Shown here one piece after another: positions 25,782 through 34,309 of a stretch of 64,000 nucleotides of DNA. Position numbers and translations under genes: made by a program. This stretch comes from Ideonella sp. GTDB lineage: Bacteria > Pseudomonadota > Gammaproteobacteria > Burkholderiales > Burkholderiaceae_C. Numbering within the stretch: position 1 is the first letter of the stretch; each line of letters opens with the position of its first letter. The stretch is from the NCBI GenBank assembly GCA_015075545.1, contig JABTUC010000003.1:124001-188000 (forward strand). The letters are read 5' to 3'. The notes under the pieces were generated by a model. The model had not been told where the DNA came from, did not search any database, and was given only the letters and a program-made list of their open reading frames with translations.

Positions 25782-26965
25782 TGCGCCACCTCCGCCGTGG
25801 CCTGCGCCTTCTCATCGGGGTCGAAGCCCGGCGGCAGCGCCGGCTCGGGCACCGCCTGCGGCATCGGCGCGGTGCCGGCCAGCGCCGCACGCAACTGGTA
25901 CACGTAGGCGAGCACCTGCGCCACCGCGGCGAAGAGCTGCACCGGCACCTCACGGTCGATGTCGACGTGCGCGTACAGCGCGCGCGCCAGCGGCGGCGAA
26001 CGCAGCACCGGCACCTTGGCGTCGCGCGCGATGTCGCGGATCTTCATCGCCAGCAGGTCGGCGCCCTTGGCCACCACGCGCGGCGCGGCCATCGTCGCGT
26101 CGTCGTACTTCAGCGCCACCGCGTAGTGGGTGGGGTTCATCACCACCAGGTCGGCCTTCGGCACGTTGGCCAGCATGCGGCGCTTGACCATCTCGCGCAT
26201 GCGCGCCTTGACCTTGGCCTTGACCTCGAGGTTGCCCTCGAGCTCCTTCATCTCCTGCTTGGCCTCTTCGCGGCTCATCATCAGCCGCTTCAGCCACAGG
26301 TGGCGCTGCAGCGGCACGTCGACGGCGGCAAACGCCGCCAGCGGCAGCAGCAGCCACCACAGCCCGAACAGCACCGCCTGCGCGGTGTGCGCCAGCGCCG
26401 CGGGCAGCGGCATCGCCAGCGCGTCGTGAAAGCGCGCCAACGCGCGGCCGAGCGCAACGCCGCCGAGCACCGCCAGCACGAGCGCGAGCGCACTCGCCTT
26501 CAGCGCGTCGCCGAACTGGGCGCCCGAGAACAACCGCGCGAAGCCCGCGATCGGATTCAGCTTGGAGTAGCGCGGTGCCAGCGGCTTCCAGGAGAAGTTC
26601 CAGCCTCCCGACAGCACCGCGGCGAGCGTGGCCGCCGCCGCCAGACCGAGCCCGAGCGGCAGCAGCACCGCCAGCAGCCGATGCGACTGCCGCGACAGCG
26701 CTTCGAGCATCGCCTGCGGTGCCACCACCGCGGTGACATCGAACCGCAGCGCCGACGCCAGCAGGTCGCCGGCCGCCTGTGTCGCCGGCGCCGCCAGCAC
26801 CACGAGCGCGGCGACGCCCGCGCCCAGCGGCAGCAGGTGCGCGAGGTCGCGCGAGCGAGCGACCTGGCCGTCCTCGCGCGCTTTGGCGATGCGCCGGTGC
26901 GAGGCAGGTAAGTTGCGATCTTGCGGGTCGGCCATGGGCGGAACGACGACGGTCGGTTCCGCCAT
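25778..26965 (-). CDS. flhB: Flagellar export switch protein FlhB
   Basis: 395 residues, four TM helices, and a cytoplasmic C-domain with the self-cleavage site N277-P278-T279-H280 (VVMNPTHYAVAL). The long linker SREEAKQEMKELEGNLEVKA and the positive KVKARMREMVKRRMLANVPK segment are typical. FlhB switches export from hook to filament substrates. First gene of the flhBAFG-fliA operon; its promoter should be in 26966-27078. A Pro-rich C-terminal tail is normal for the family. Confidence 0.98.
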   Translation of the reverse strand: MAEPTVVVPPMADPQDRNLPASHRRIAKAREDGQVARSRDLAHLLPLGAGVAALVVLAAPATQAAGDLLASALRFDVTAVVAPQAMLEALSRQSHRLLAVLLPLGLGLAAAATLAAVLSGGWNFSWKPLAPRYSKLNPIAGFARLFSGAQFGDALKASALALVLAVLGGVALGRALARFHDALAMPLPAALAHTAQAVLFGLWWLLLPLAAFAAVDVPLQRHLWLKRLMMSREEAKQEMKELEGNLEVKAKVKARMREMVKRRMLANVPKADLVVMNPTHYAVALKYDDATMAAPRVVAKGADLLAMKIRDIARDAKVPVLRSPPLARALYAHVDIDREVPVQLFAAVAQVLAYVYQLRAALAGTAPMPQAVPEPALPPGFDPDEKAQATAEVAQ

Positions 26966-26986
26966 CGTGCCGATGACGCGCGTTTC

Positions 26987-27024
26987 TTAAGCCCGAAAAG
27001 CCGGGCTGCGGCCGCCCCTTTTTA
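26987..27024. promoter_or_regulatory. Candidate regulatory motif or weak cheY terminator before flhB
   Basis: Read on the plus strand, TTAAGCCCGAAAAGCCG resembles the arm seen at flgA/flgB, with a looser inverted arm (GCCGCCCCTTTTTA) 8 bp on. The same bases form a small minus-strand hairpin GCCCG-GCTTTT-CGGGC that could act at the end of cheY. The two readings cannot be separated by eye. Confidence 0.3.
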
Positions 27025-27078
27025 CAACTGGTGCAGGGCCCGCATCGGGCACGGCCGCAGGTTGCGCCGCCCGACCCC

Positions 27079-27471
27079 TCAGGCGGCGATCTTCTGCACG
27101 ATCTTCTGCACCTTGTCTTCGAGCGTGGCCCTCGTGAACGGCTTCACGATGTAGCCCGAGGCGCCTGCCTGAGCGGCCAGCACGATGTCTTCCTTGCGCG
27201 CCTCGGCAGTGACCAGCAGCACCGGTGTGTGCTTCAACGCTTCGTCGCCACGCACCGCCTTGAGGAACTCGACGCCGTTCATGTTGGGCATGTTGATGTC
27301 GCAGATCACGAAGTCGAAGCGCTGCGACTTCAGCGCGGCCAGTGCCGCGGTGCCGTCCTCGGCCTCCTCGGCCTTCTCGCAGCCCATCTCCTTGAGCAGG
27401 CCGCGCACGATCCGCCGCATGGTCGAGAAATCGTCGACGATCAGGTACCTCAGTTCGGCGGGGCTACTCAT
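27079..27471 (-). CDS. cheY: Chemotaxis response regulator CheY
   Basis: 130 residues, a single receiver domain. Acid pair D13/D14, phospho-acceptor D58 ([11 protein letters not shown]), T88, Y107 and K110 (YIVKPFT) are all in the CheY arrangement. Phospho-CheY binds FliM (its docking segment is visible in FliM at 57355) to reverse rotation. It follows motB by 45 bp but has its own sigma-28 promoter overlapping the motB stop. cheA/cheW are not in the window. Confidence 0.96.
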   Translation of the reverse strand: MSSPAELRYLIVDDFSTMRRIVRGLLKEMGCEKAEEAEDGTAALAALKSQRFDFVICDINMPNMNGVEFLKAVRGDEALKHTPVLLVTAEARKEDIVLAAQAGASGYIVKPFTRATLEDKVQKIVQKIAA

Positions 27472-27516
27472 GGCGGCGGTCCTTCGCGCGCACGGGATTC
27501 ATGCACTGCCCATGGT

Positions 27517-27543
27517 TTATCGGCCCGGCAGCGGGGGACTTGA
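27517..27543 (-). promoter_or_regulatory. Sigma-28 (FliA) promoter for cheY, overlapping the motB stop codon
   Basis: Minus strand: TCAAGTCC, 11 bp, GCCGATAA, a perfect FliA -10. The last three bases of the -10 (TAA) are the motB stop codon, so the last nine codons of motB double as the promoter. It is 45 bp upstream of the cheY ATG. Confidence 0.8.
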
Positions 27544-28470
27544 CACCACGCTGGGCTTGTCGGGCCTGATCGATGGCTCGGCCGCCGCGCCGTCGACCGG
27601 TTGCGGCCTGAGCATCGCATCCTCGGCCTCGCGGTTCATCACCACGATGCTGATGCGACGGTTGGTGGGGTCGTCGGGCTGCTCGCGCTTGAGCAACTGG
27701 CTCGCCGCCAGCCCCTGCACGCGCAGCACGCGCTCGTCGGGCAGGCCACCGGCCAGCAGCTCGCGGCGCGAGGCGTTGGCGCGGTCGGCCGACAGTTCCC
27801 AGTTGCTGTAGCCACGCACGCCGCCGGCAAACGGCGTGGCGTCGGTGTGGCCCTCGAGCGTCAGGCGATTGGGCTCCTCGGCCAGCGCGGCGCCGATCTT
27901 GTGCAGCAGCTCCTGCATGTACGGCTGCACCTGCGCCGAGCCGCTGGCGAACATAGGCCGGTTCTGCGCATCGACGATCTGGATGCGCAGGCCATCGCGT
28001 GTCATCTCGAGCAGGATCTGCGAGCGAAACTGCGCCAGCGCCGGGTTGCTCTGGATCTCGCCCTCCAGACGCTTCTGCAGGCTGCGCAGCCGCGAGACCT
28101 CGGCGCGGATCTGCTCGTCCCTGAGCGCCTTGAGGTTGATGGTCTTGCGCTCGGCTTGGACCTCGCCGCGCTTGACCTGGCCGGTGGTGCGGGTGAGGTC
28201 CTGCCCGCCGCCCTTGACCACGTGCGACGCGTCGCCGGAGCCCGAGCCGCCGAGCATCGACAGCTTCAGCGGCGCCGAGAAATAGTCGGCGATGCCCTTC
28301 TTGTCGCCCTCGGTGGTGGAGCCGAGCAGCCACATCAGCAGGAAGAACGCCATCATCGCCGTCACGAAGTCGGCATAGGCGATCTTCCACGCACCACCGT
28401 GATGGCCGTGCCCGCCGCGCTTGATGCGCTTGACGATGATCGGCTGCAGCTTCTTGGCGTCACCGGCCAT
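27517..28470 (-). CDS. motB: Flagellar motor stator protein MotB
   Basis: 317 residues. N-terminal basic stretch, one TM helix with the proton-carrying aspartate D34 (AYADFVTAMMAFFLLMWLLG), a plug/linker, and a periplasmic OmpA-like peptidoglycan-binding domain (LEGHTDATPF; GYSNWELSADRANASRRELL; NRRISIVVM). Anchors the stator to the cell wall. The C-terminal tail is Pro/Ser-rich and its codons overlap the cheY promoter. Follows motA by 36 bp. Confidence 0.97.
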   Translation of the reverse strand: MAGDAKKLQPIIVKRIKRGGHGHHGGAWKIAYADFVTAMMAFFLLMWLLGSTTEGDKKGIADYFSAPLKLSMLGGSGSGDASHVVKGGGQDLTRTTGQVKRGEVQAERKTINLKALRDEQIRAEVSRLRSLQKRLEGEIQSNPALAQFRSQILLEMTRDGLRIQIVDAQNRPMFASGSAQVQPYMQELLHKIGAALAEEPNRLTLEGHTDATPFAGGVRGYSNWELSADRANASRRELLAGGLPDERVLRVQGLAASQLLKREQPDDPTNRRISIVVMNREAEDAMLRPQPVDGAAAEPSIRPDKPSVVSSPPLPGR

Positions 28471-28506
28471 GGCCGCCGCCCTTTTCGATTGGCGGACGCG
28501 CCGGGC

Positions 28507-29367
28507 TCATTTGCGTCCCTTCACATGCCCTTCGAGCTCGATGAACGTCGGCCGCTCGGTCGAATAAAGCACCTTGCGGCCGAACTCGATCGCCACCTGC
28601 GGCGCGTAGCCCTGCATCGAGGCCAGCAGCGTGGTCTTGATGCACTGCAGCTCCTTGCCGCCCTCGTCGACCTTCTGCTCCAGCAGGCCGGCCAGCGGCT
28701 CGAAGATGCCGTAGCTCAGCAAGATGCCGAGAAAGGTGCCCACCAGCGCCGAACCGATCATCGCCCCCAGCACCTGCGGCGGCTGACCCACCGAGCCCAT
28801 CGTATTGACCACCCCCAGCACCGCGGCCACGATGCCGAACGCCGGCAGGCCGCCGGCCAGCCGCTGCAACGCGCCCACCGGCGCGTGCGCCTCGTGGTGG
28901 TGGGTTTCGATCTCGCTGTCCATCAGCGACTCGATCTCGTGCGCGTTCAAGTTTCCCGACACCATCATGCGCAGGTAGTCGGTGATGAACTCGCTGACGT
29001 GGTGGTCGCCGCCCACCGTCGGGTACTTCTGGAACAGCGGCGAGTTGTGCGGATCCTCGACGTCCTTTTCGATCGCCATCAGGCCTTCCTTGCGGGCCTT
29101 CTGCAGGATGTCGTACAGCAGCGCCATCAGCTCCATGTAGCGCGCCTTGGTGTACTTGCTGCCCTTGAAGCAGCTGATCAGCCCCGCCACCGAGGCCTTG
29201 AGCACCTTCATCTGGTTGTTGGCGATGAAGGCGCCGATCGCCGCGCCCATGATGGTGACCATCTCGAACGGCAACGCCTGCAGCACGACGCCGATGTTGC
29301 CGCCGTGCGCGATGAAGACGCCGAACACGCAGCCCAGCGCGACAACCCAGCCGATGATGACGAACAT
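28507..29367 (-). CDS. motA: Flagellar motor stator protein MotA
   Basis: 286 residues, four TM helices (MFVIIGWVVALGCVFGVFIA; IMGAAIGAFIANNQ; LPAFGIVAAVLGVVNTMGSV; LVGTFLGILLSYGIFEPLAG) and the large cytoplasmic loop with charged residues that touch FliG. The C-terminus has QVAIEFGRKVLYSTERPTFI. Pairs with MotB to form the proton channel. A sigma-28 promoter is readable 58 bp upstream of the ATG. Confidence 0.98.
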   Translation of the reverse strand: MFVIIGWVVALGCVFGVFIAHGGNIGVVLQALPFEMVTIMGAAIGAFIANNQMKVLKASVAGLISCFKGSKYTKARYMELMALLYDILQKARKEGLMAIEKDVEDPHNSPLFQKYPTVGGDHHVSEFITDYLRMMVSGNLNAHEIESLMDSEIETHHHEAHAPVGALQRLAGGLPAFGIVAAVLGVVNTMGSVGQPPQVLGAMIGSALVGTFLGILLSYGIFEPLAGLLEQKVDEGGKELQCIKTTLLASMQGYAPQVAIEFGRKVLYSTERPTFIELEGHVKGRK

Positions 29368-29424
29368 GTTCGCTGTTCCGTTGCGGCGCGCGCACCCGAT
29401 CCGGGCATACGCGCCGCTTCAGCC

Positions 29425-29451
29425 TTATCGGCGTACGGCTGATGCTCTTGA
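29425..29451 (-). promoter_or_regulatory. Sigma-28 (FliA) promoter for motA-motB
   Basis: Minus strand: TCAAGAGC, 11 bp, GCCGATAA. The -10 is a perfect match. 58 bp upstream of the motA ATG. Confidence 0.82.
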
Positions 29452-29589
29452 GCGGGTTACACGCCGGGCGACCGCCGGGGCAGCGATCGGCCTCGCCACG
29501 GGCGCGTCGGGGCGCAGCCCAAGAAGAAACGGCGCGTCGCCGAAGCGCCGCGCCGCAAGGGCACCCGACGGTGCCGCTAGGAGGAGACA

Positions 29590-29628
29590 AGCAGAGAAAC
29601 TGGAACCAGCCCGAATTTCGGCGGTTCC
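29590..29628 (-). terminator. Probable rho-independent terminator of flhDC
   Basis: Minus strand hairpin with outer arms GGAACC/GGTTCC (29602-29628) and an inner CCGAA/TTCGG stem, followed by AGTTTCTCT. The T-run is broken, so strength is uncertain. The rest of the 29452-29660 gap holds no gene I can support. Confidence 0.55.
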
Positions 29629-29660
29629 GGCCCGATTCTGAACCGGGTCGGCCGCGGGGA

Positions 29661-30209
29661 TCAGTGAATTTCCAACGTTGCGCGCAGGGAACCGGCCTGC
29701 CGGCCCTTGCCGGCGCGCGCCGGCGGGTTGCACAGGCCGCACACGTAGTGCCGTGCGATCTCGTGCGGATGGGTCACGAAATGGCCGCCGCACTTGGAGC
29801 AGGCGGTCATCGTCAGCATGCCGTTGTCGACGAACTTCACCAGCCGCCAGGCACGCGTCACCGAAAGCTGCGGCTCGAGCCCCTGCGCGCTGATCTGCTC
29901 CATGTAGAGCTTGTAGGCCTTGATGACGACGTCGATCTCGTCGAGCTCGGCGGCCTTGTTCAGGTACTCGTGGATGTTGAGAAACAGGCTGGCGTGGATG
30001 TTGGGCTGCCAGGTCATGAACCAGTCGGTCGAGAACGGCAGCTGGCCCTTGCTCGGGCTCTTGCCGGCCACCTCCTTGTACAGACGCAGCAGGCGCTCGT
30101 AGCTCAAGTCGGTTTCGCTCTCCAGCACCTGCAGCCGCGCGCCCAGGCGGATCAACTCCACTGCGCGTTCGATCTGCCGGGCTTCGGTGAGGATGCTCTT
30201 GACTCGCAT
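29661..30209 (-). CDS. flhC: Flagellar master regulator subunit FlhC
   Basis: 182 residues. AVELIRLGARLQVLESETDL, ERLLRLYKEVAGKSPSKGQL PFS and DWFMTWQPNIHASLFLNIH are the FlhC core. The four zinc cysteines are C137, C140, C157 and C160 (ACSKCGGHF ... YVCGLC). With FlhD it forms the hetero-hexameric activator of early flagellar operons. ATG 30209 is preceded by GGAG at 7 bp spacing; the longer frame upstream overlaps flhD and is not used. Confidence 0.97.
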   Translation of the reverse strand: MRVKSILTEARQIERAVELIRLGARLQVLESETDLSYERLLRLYKEVAGKSPSKGQLPFSTDWFMTWQPNIHASLFLNIHEYLNKAAELDEIDVVIKAYKLYMEQISAQGLEPQLSVTRAWRLVKFVDNGMLTMTACSKCGGHFVTHPHEIARHYVCGLCNPPARAGKGRQAGSLRATLEIH

Positions 30210-30235
30210 GGTGCGGCTCCGTCGGCAGAGGATGC

Positions 30236-30559
30236 TTAAGCGGCTTCCTGGTGGCGGCCGGCCATCAGGATCGAGGCATGCAGGCGCGACACGCCGTCGT
30301 TGGCGGCGGGCTTGCCGTGGTTGGTGAGCAGACCCCACACCATGTCGTCGTCGCAGCGCACGCGGCACAGCAGCGTGTTGCACGAGGCGATCTTCATCAT
30401 CTGTGCCGGCGTCAGCGCGTCGATCAGCGCGGCGCTGTCTTCGCCGAGGCCGAGCCGGAACAGCGCCTGCTCGCGGTCGGCGCGGATCAGGGTCTGCGCG
30501 AGCATCAGGTACGACAGGTTGGCTTCGCGGATTTCGGCGAGGACTTGGTCGGCAGTCAT
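30236..30559 (-). CDS. flhD: Flagellar master regulator subunit FlhD
   Basis: 107 residues. EIREANLSYLMLAQTLIRAD REQALFRLGL and TPAQMMKIASCNTLLCRVRC are FlhD signatures; the cysteine near C-N-T-L-L may form the inter-subunit disulfide known in E. coli FlhD. ATG 30559 has GGAG 6 bp upstream; the open frame extends ~60 codons further but without family similarity. First gene of flhDC; no promoter for it could be read with confidence in the 227 bp upstream. Confidence 0.96.
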   Translation of the reverse strand: MTADQVLAEIREANLSYLMLAQTLIRADREQALFRLGLGEDSAALIDALTPAQMMKIASCNTLLCRVRCDDDMVWGLLTNHGKPAANDGVSRLHASILMAGRHQEAA

Positions 30560-30786
30560 TCGGTGCTCCGTGGCTGAAGGCCCTTGTTCGATGGTTGTGA
30601 ATGTAGAGACCGGTCGATCCATCGAACATCGGTGCGATTCGAGAACTTCAGTCCCGGAAGTTCCAAGGCACCTGTAGGAAGCGCACCGACAGGCCGTCGT
30701 GCGATGTTCACGGTGCGGCGAACTGACCCGCAGCACCGCCCTTGCTTCGCGGATCGCGGCAGCGATGCCGACGGATCATCGTGCGA

Positions 30787-32178
30787 ATGACGACGATGGC
30801 TTCGGGCCGCGCCGCGGCTCGCCCCGGTACCCTGCTGGTCGTGGGCAGCGGCAGCGCCATGCCACACCACCGCGAGAGGCGCGCCGATCACGAGGGGCGG
30901 GAGCGCCTCTTGCGCAGCCTGCCGGCCGCTGCGCGCGTGCTCGGCTGGCAGGATGCCCACGACACCAGCGGCGCGCTGCGTGAGGCCTATCGCAACGCTT
31001 ATCCTCGCTGCGAGTGGCAATCGTTCGACGGTGTGCACGCGCTACACGCCACCACTGGACCCTTTGACCTGATCGTTCTCGATCAGGGACTCATCCCTTT
31101 CTCCGACCCGGCCGAGGCGTTGCGTCTGATGCGCCAGCGGGCGGGGCCCGAGACCGTGCTGGCGATGCTGCAGCCTCAGGACACCTCGCTCGCGATGTTG
31201 CAGCGCTGGGTCGAGGCCGACCTCACCGATAGCGACGACGGGCCGCTGGCCCGTCAGGACTGGCGCCTGCGCAGTCTGGCATCGGCAACCAAGCTGATGA
31301 TGGACGCGGGCTGGATGCCGACGCTGATGGATGCTTGCCATGAGGCACCGCGGCAGGATGCGTTCGCGCAGCAGGCGTTGGCACTGGCCGCCGCCGCCGG
31401 TGTGCCGGCGGCGACGGCATGGCGCCAGTGGCGCATGCGCAGCGGCGTCGTGCATGCCTGCGCACCGTTCGAGACGCCGGCGTGCACGGCCGGCGCGCGC
31501 GCGTCGCTCGCCGTCGTCGTGCCCACCACGCGCGACGCGCAGTTGCGCGTCAACGTGGAGTGCTCACCTGGGCTGCACGAACTGAATGCACGCGTGCTAT
31601 CGGTGCGCGGCGCCACCGACCCGGCCGATGCGCTGGAACGCGCCGCGGCGCAAGTGAAAGAAGACTGGGTGCTACTGTGCCATCAGGATGTCTACTTCGC
31701 GCGCGGGTTCGGCACGCGGCTCGCCGCGCTGCTCGCCGGCATCGACGCGATTCAGCGCCGCCGCACGCTGATCGGCTTTGCGGGCATCGGCGTCAACCCG
31801 AAGACGCACGCCTACGAGCACGCCGGCTTCGTGATCGACCGCACGCAGCGCTTCGACAACCCAGCCAGCGAGCACGCAGTGTCGATCGACGAACTGGCGC
31901 TGGTGCTGCCGCGCGAGTCGCTGCTGAGCATCGACCCCGCGCTCGGCTGGCACCTGTGGGCCACCGATTTGTGCCTGCAGGCGATCTGCACGCACAAGTT
32001 CTTTCCGCGCATCGTGCGCGCACCGCTGTTCCACAACTCGCACAGCGATCACCAGCTGCCCACCGCGTTCCACGAATCGGCCGTGCGGCTGCGCGCCAAG
32101 TACCCCGACTTCGGCCCGATCCACACGCTGTGCGGCGTGATCGGCAGCGGCACCGCGCCGCAAGGACCGACGACATGA
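30787..32178 (+). CDS. Fused methyltransferase-like and glycosyltransferase protein
   Basis: 463 residues from ATG 30787 (a TTG at 30742 would add 15). The N-terminal ~200 residues have a weak Rossmann methyltransferase outline (GTLLVVGSGSA; FDLIVLDQGLIPFSDPAEAL; ETVLAMLQPQ). The C-terminal ~230 residues form a GT-A-type glycosyltransferase domain: LAVVVPTTRD, then VLLCHQDVYFARGFGTRLAA, where the H-Q-D takes the place of a DxD motif, and AGFVIDRTQ. A Cys-rich distal part ends near HNSHSDHQLP. First gene of the sugar island, divergent from flhDC, overlapping the next gene by 4 bp. Acceptor unknown; flagellin is the likely target by context. Confidence 0.75.
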   Translation: MTTMASGRAAARPGTLLVVGSGSAMPHHRERRADHEGRERLLRSLPAAARVLGWQDAHDTSGALREAYRNAYPRCEWQSFDGVHALHATTGPFDLIVLDQGLIPFSDPAEALRLMRQRAGPETVLAMLQPQDTSLAMLQRWVEADLTDSDDGPLARQDWRLRSLASATKLMMDAGWMPTLMDACHEAPRQDAFAQQALALAAAAGVPAATAWRQWRMRSGVVHACAPFETPACTAGARASLAVVVPTTRDAQLRVNVECSPGLHELNARVLSVRGATDPADALERAAAQVKEDWVLLCHQDVYFARGFGTRLAALLAGIDAIQRRRTLIGFAGIGVNPKTHAYEHAGFVIDRTQRFDNPASEHAVSIDELALVLPRESLLSIDPALGWHLWATDLCLQAICTHKFFPRIVRAPLFHNSHSDHQLPTAFHESAVRLRAKYPDFGPIHTLCGVIGSGTAPQGPTT

Positions 32179-33176
32179 CCGCCCTCATCACGCTGATCCC
32201 GGCCTACAAGGTCGAGCACCTCGGGGACTTGTTGCTCGGCCTGCGCACGCAGAGCTTCACCGATTTCCGCGTCGTACTCTCCGACGACAGTCCCGACGGC
32301 GTCATCACCGAGCGCATCCGCAGCGGCGCGTTCGATGCCCTGATCGACAAGCTCGACCTCGCGGTGATCCAGGGGCCGCGACACGGGTCGCTCAAGAACG
32401 TGCAGCACCTGCTCAAGCACTGCGACACTGAGGCGGCGCTGGTGCACCTGCACATGGACGACGACGTCATCTACCCCGACTTCTATCGCCAGCACGCCAT
32501 GGCGCACGCCAGTGCAACGCTGGCTGCATCGGTCAGCCAACGTTGGCTGACCGCTCCGGATGGGCGGCCGGTGTCGGCGTTGCCGCTGCCCGCGCTGGTG
32601 GACGAACAGCCGCACCGAGTGCTGGCGGTCGGCCCCGATGCCCTGTTCGCGACCACGATTCCCACCTGCCAGAACTGGCTCGGCGAGTTCAGCAACACCG
32701 TGCTGTCGCAGGCGGCCGTGCGGCGGCTGACGACGGCTCGGATCGGAGGCCTGTCCTACTACGGGTTGGCCGACATCGGAATTCTGCTCGACGCCTCGCG
32801 CGAGGCGCCGATCGGATTCCTGCGCGACCACCTGAGTGGGTTTCGCAGCCACCCTCGGCAGTCGACCGCACAGGCGCAGTCGCACGGCCTGATGTGCGGC
32901 TACCTGGCCTGGGTGGCGCTGGCGTTGGGCGCTCATCGCGAGAAGCTGATCGACGAGCGCCAGCTGCAGTCGGCCTTGGCGATCACGACGCGCAACCTGA
33001 TGGATCGTTACGGGGCCACCGCGACACTCGCCGAGTACTTCGCGATGGCGCAGCGCCACGCCACGGTGCCCGCTGCGATGCTCGCCCCGTTTACCGCCTA
33101 CTGGCACGGCTTGCTGCAAACCAACAGCGACTCGTGCGAGGAGCCGCAAAGCGAGGCCGTGGCAACCCCTGCCTGA
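32175..33176 (+). CDS. Glycosyltransferase family 2-type protein
   Basis: 333 residues. ALITLIPAYKVEHLGDLLLG LRTQSF and VVLSDDSPDG are the GT-A nucleotide-sugar start; HLHMDDDVIYPDFYRQH supplies the DDD metal motif. ATG 32175 overlaps the preceding stop (ATGA), so the two are translated together. The C-terminal 100 residues are helical with no recognised domain. Sugar and acceptor unknown. Confidence 0.82.
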   Translation: MTALITLIPAYKVEHLGDLLLGLRTQSFTDFRVVLSDDSPDGVITERIRSGAFDALIDKLDLAVIQGPRHGSLKNVQHLLKHCDTEAALVHLHMDDDVIYPDFYRQHAMAHASATLAASVSQRWLTAPDGRPVSALPLPALVDEQPHRVLAVGPDALFATTIPTCQNWLGEFSNTVLSQAAVRRLTTARIGGLSYYGLADIGILLDASREAPIGFLRDHLSGFRSHPRQSTAQAQSHGLMCGYLAWVALALGAHREKLIDERQLQSALAITTRNLMDRYGATATLAEYFAMAQRHATVPAAMLAPFTAYWHGLLQTNSDSCEEPQSEAVATPA

Positions 33177-33205
33177 TTCGCCCCATTTCCAGGCGCCAGC
33201 GGGCG

Positions 33206-34309
33206 TCAGGCGGCCACCATGTCGCAGGCCAGCCGGGCGGCTCGTGCCACAACGACGACGTCGGCGTCGCTCAGATGCGCGCCTACGGGCAGGCTGAGCA
33301 CGCGCGCGGCCAGCGCCTCGGCTCGCGGCAGCGCCGGCGTGCGCAGGTTCGCGTAGGCGCCTTGTCGGTGACACGCGCGCGGGTAGTGAATGCCGGTCTC
33401 GACGCCCTGCCCGGCCAGCGCCGCGGCTACGCGATCGCGCCCCTCGTGCTGGACGACCATCAGGTGCCAAACTGGCTCGCCGTGGGCTCGCGTCGGCGCC
33501 AGTGCGAGCGAAGAACCGAGCAGTTCGCGCTGATAGATCGCCACCTGATGGCGGCGCCTTGCGTTGTCGGCATCGAGCCGGCGCAGCTTGATGCGCAGGA
33601 TCGCGGCCTGCAGTTCGTCGAGCCTCGAATTGATGCCGGCACTGTCGTGCCGGTACTTCTCCAGCGAGCCGTAGTTGCGCAACCGCCGCAGGCGCAGCGC
33701 GAGCGCGTCGTCGTGGCAGGTGATGGCGCCGCCGTCGCCGAGTGCGCCGAGGTTCTTGCCGGGGTAGAAGCTGAAGGCCGCCGCGTCGCCGAGGCTGCCG
33801 GCACGCCTCCCTCGGTCGCGCGCACCGTGTGCTTGCGCGGCGTCTTCGATCAGTTGCAGACCACGCCGCTGAGTGATTTCGCGCAGCGCAGCCATGTCGG
33901 CGGCGTGGCCGTACAGATGCACCGCCATCACCGCCCGCGTGCGGGGCGTGATCGCGGCCTCGACCTGCGCTGGATCGATCAGAAAGCCTTCCGCGTCGGG
34001 CTCCACCGGTACCGGCACCGCGCCCACCTGGCTCACCGCCAGCCAGGTGGCGATGAAGGTGTGCGACGGCACGATCACCTCGTGCCCGGGGCCGACATCC
34101 AGCGCACGCAGGATCAGCTGCAGCGCATCGAGCCCGTTGGCCACCCCGACGCAGTGCCGGCTGCCGCAGTAGGCAGCGAACTCGGCCTCGAACGCCTCGA
34201 CCTCGGGCCCGAGCACATAGCGGCCCGATGCCAGCACCCGCGCCACCGCGCGGCCGAGCTCGGGCTCGAAGGTGGCATTGATGCGCTGCAGGTCGAGCAG
34301 CCGGATCAT
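33206..34309 (-). CDS. DegT/DnrJ/EryC1-type sugar aminotransferase (FdtB/QdtB-like)
   Basis: 367 residues. PLP lysine is in AFSFYPGKNLGALGDGGAIT; substrate-side motifs include GLDALQLILRALDVGPGHEV and IEDAAQAHGA. DegT-family enzymes aminate 3- or 4-keto NDP-sugars. The gene just upstream in the operon is an FdtA/QdtA-like ketoisomerase, which makes a 3-keto sugar, so a dTDP-3-amino-3,6-dideoxyhexose (Fuc3N or Qui3N type) is the likely product. Its ATG overlaps the isomerase stop. Last gene of a seven-gene minus-strand operon. Confidence 0.88.
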   Translation of the reverse strand: MIRLLDLQRINATFEPELGRAVARVLASGRYVLGPEVEAFEAEFAAYCGSRHCVGVANGLDALQLILRALDVGPGHEVIVPSHTFIATWLAVSQVGAVPVPVEPDAEGFLIDPAQVEAAITPRTRAVMAVHLYGHAADMAALREITQRRGLQLIEDAAQAHGARDRGRRAGSLGDAAAFSFYPGKNLGALGDGGAITCHDDALALRLRRLRNYGSLEKYRHDSAGINSRLDELQAAILRIKLRRLDADNARRRHQVAIYQRELLGSSLALAPTRAHGEPVWHLMVVQHEGRDRVAAALAGQGVETGIHYPRACHRQGAYANLRTPALPRAEALAARVLSLPVGAHLSDADVVVVARAARLACDMVAA

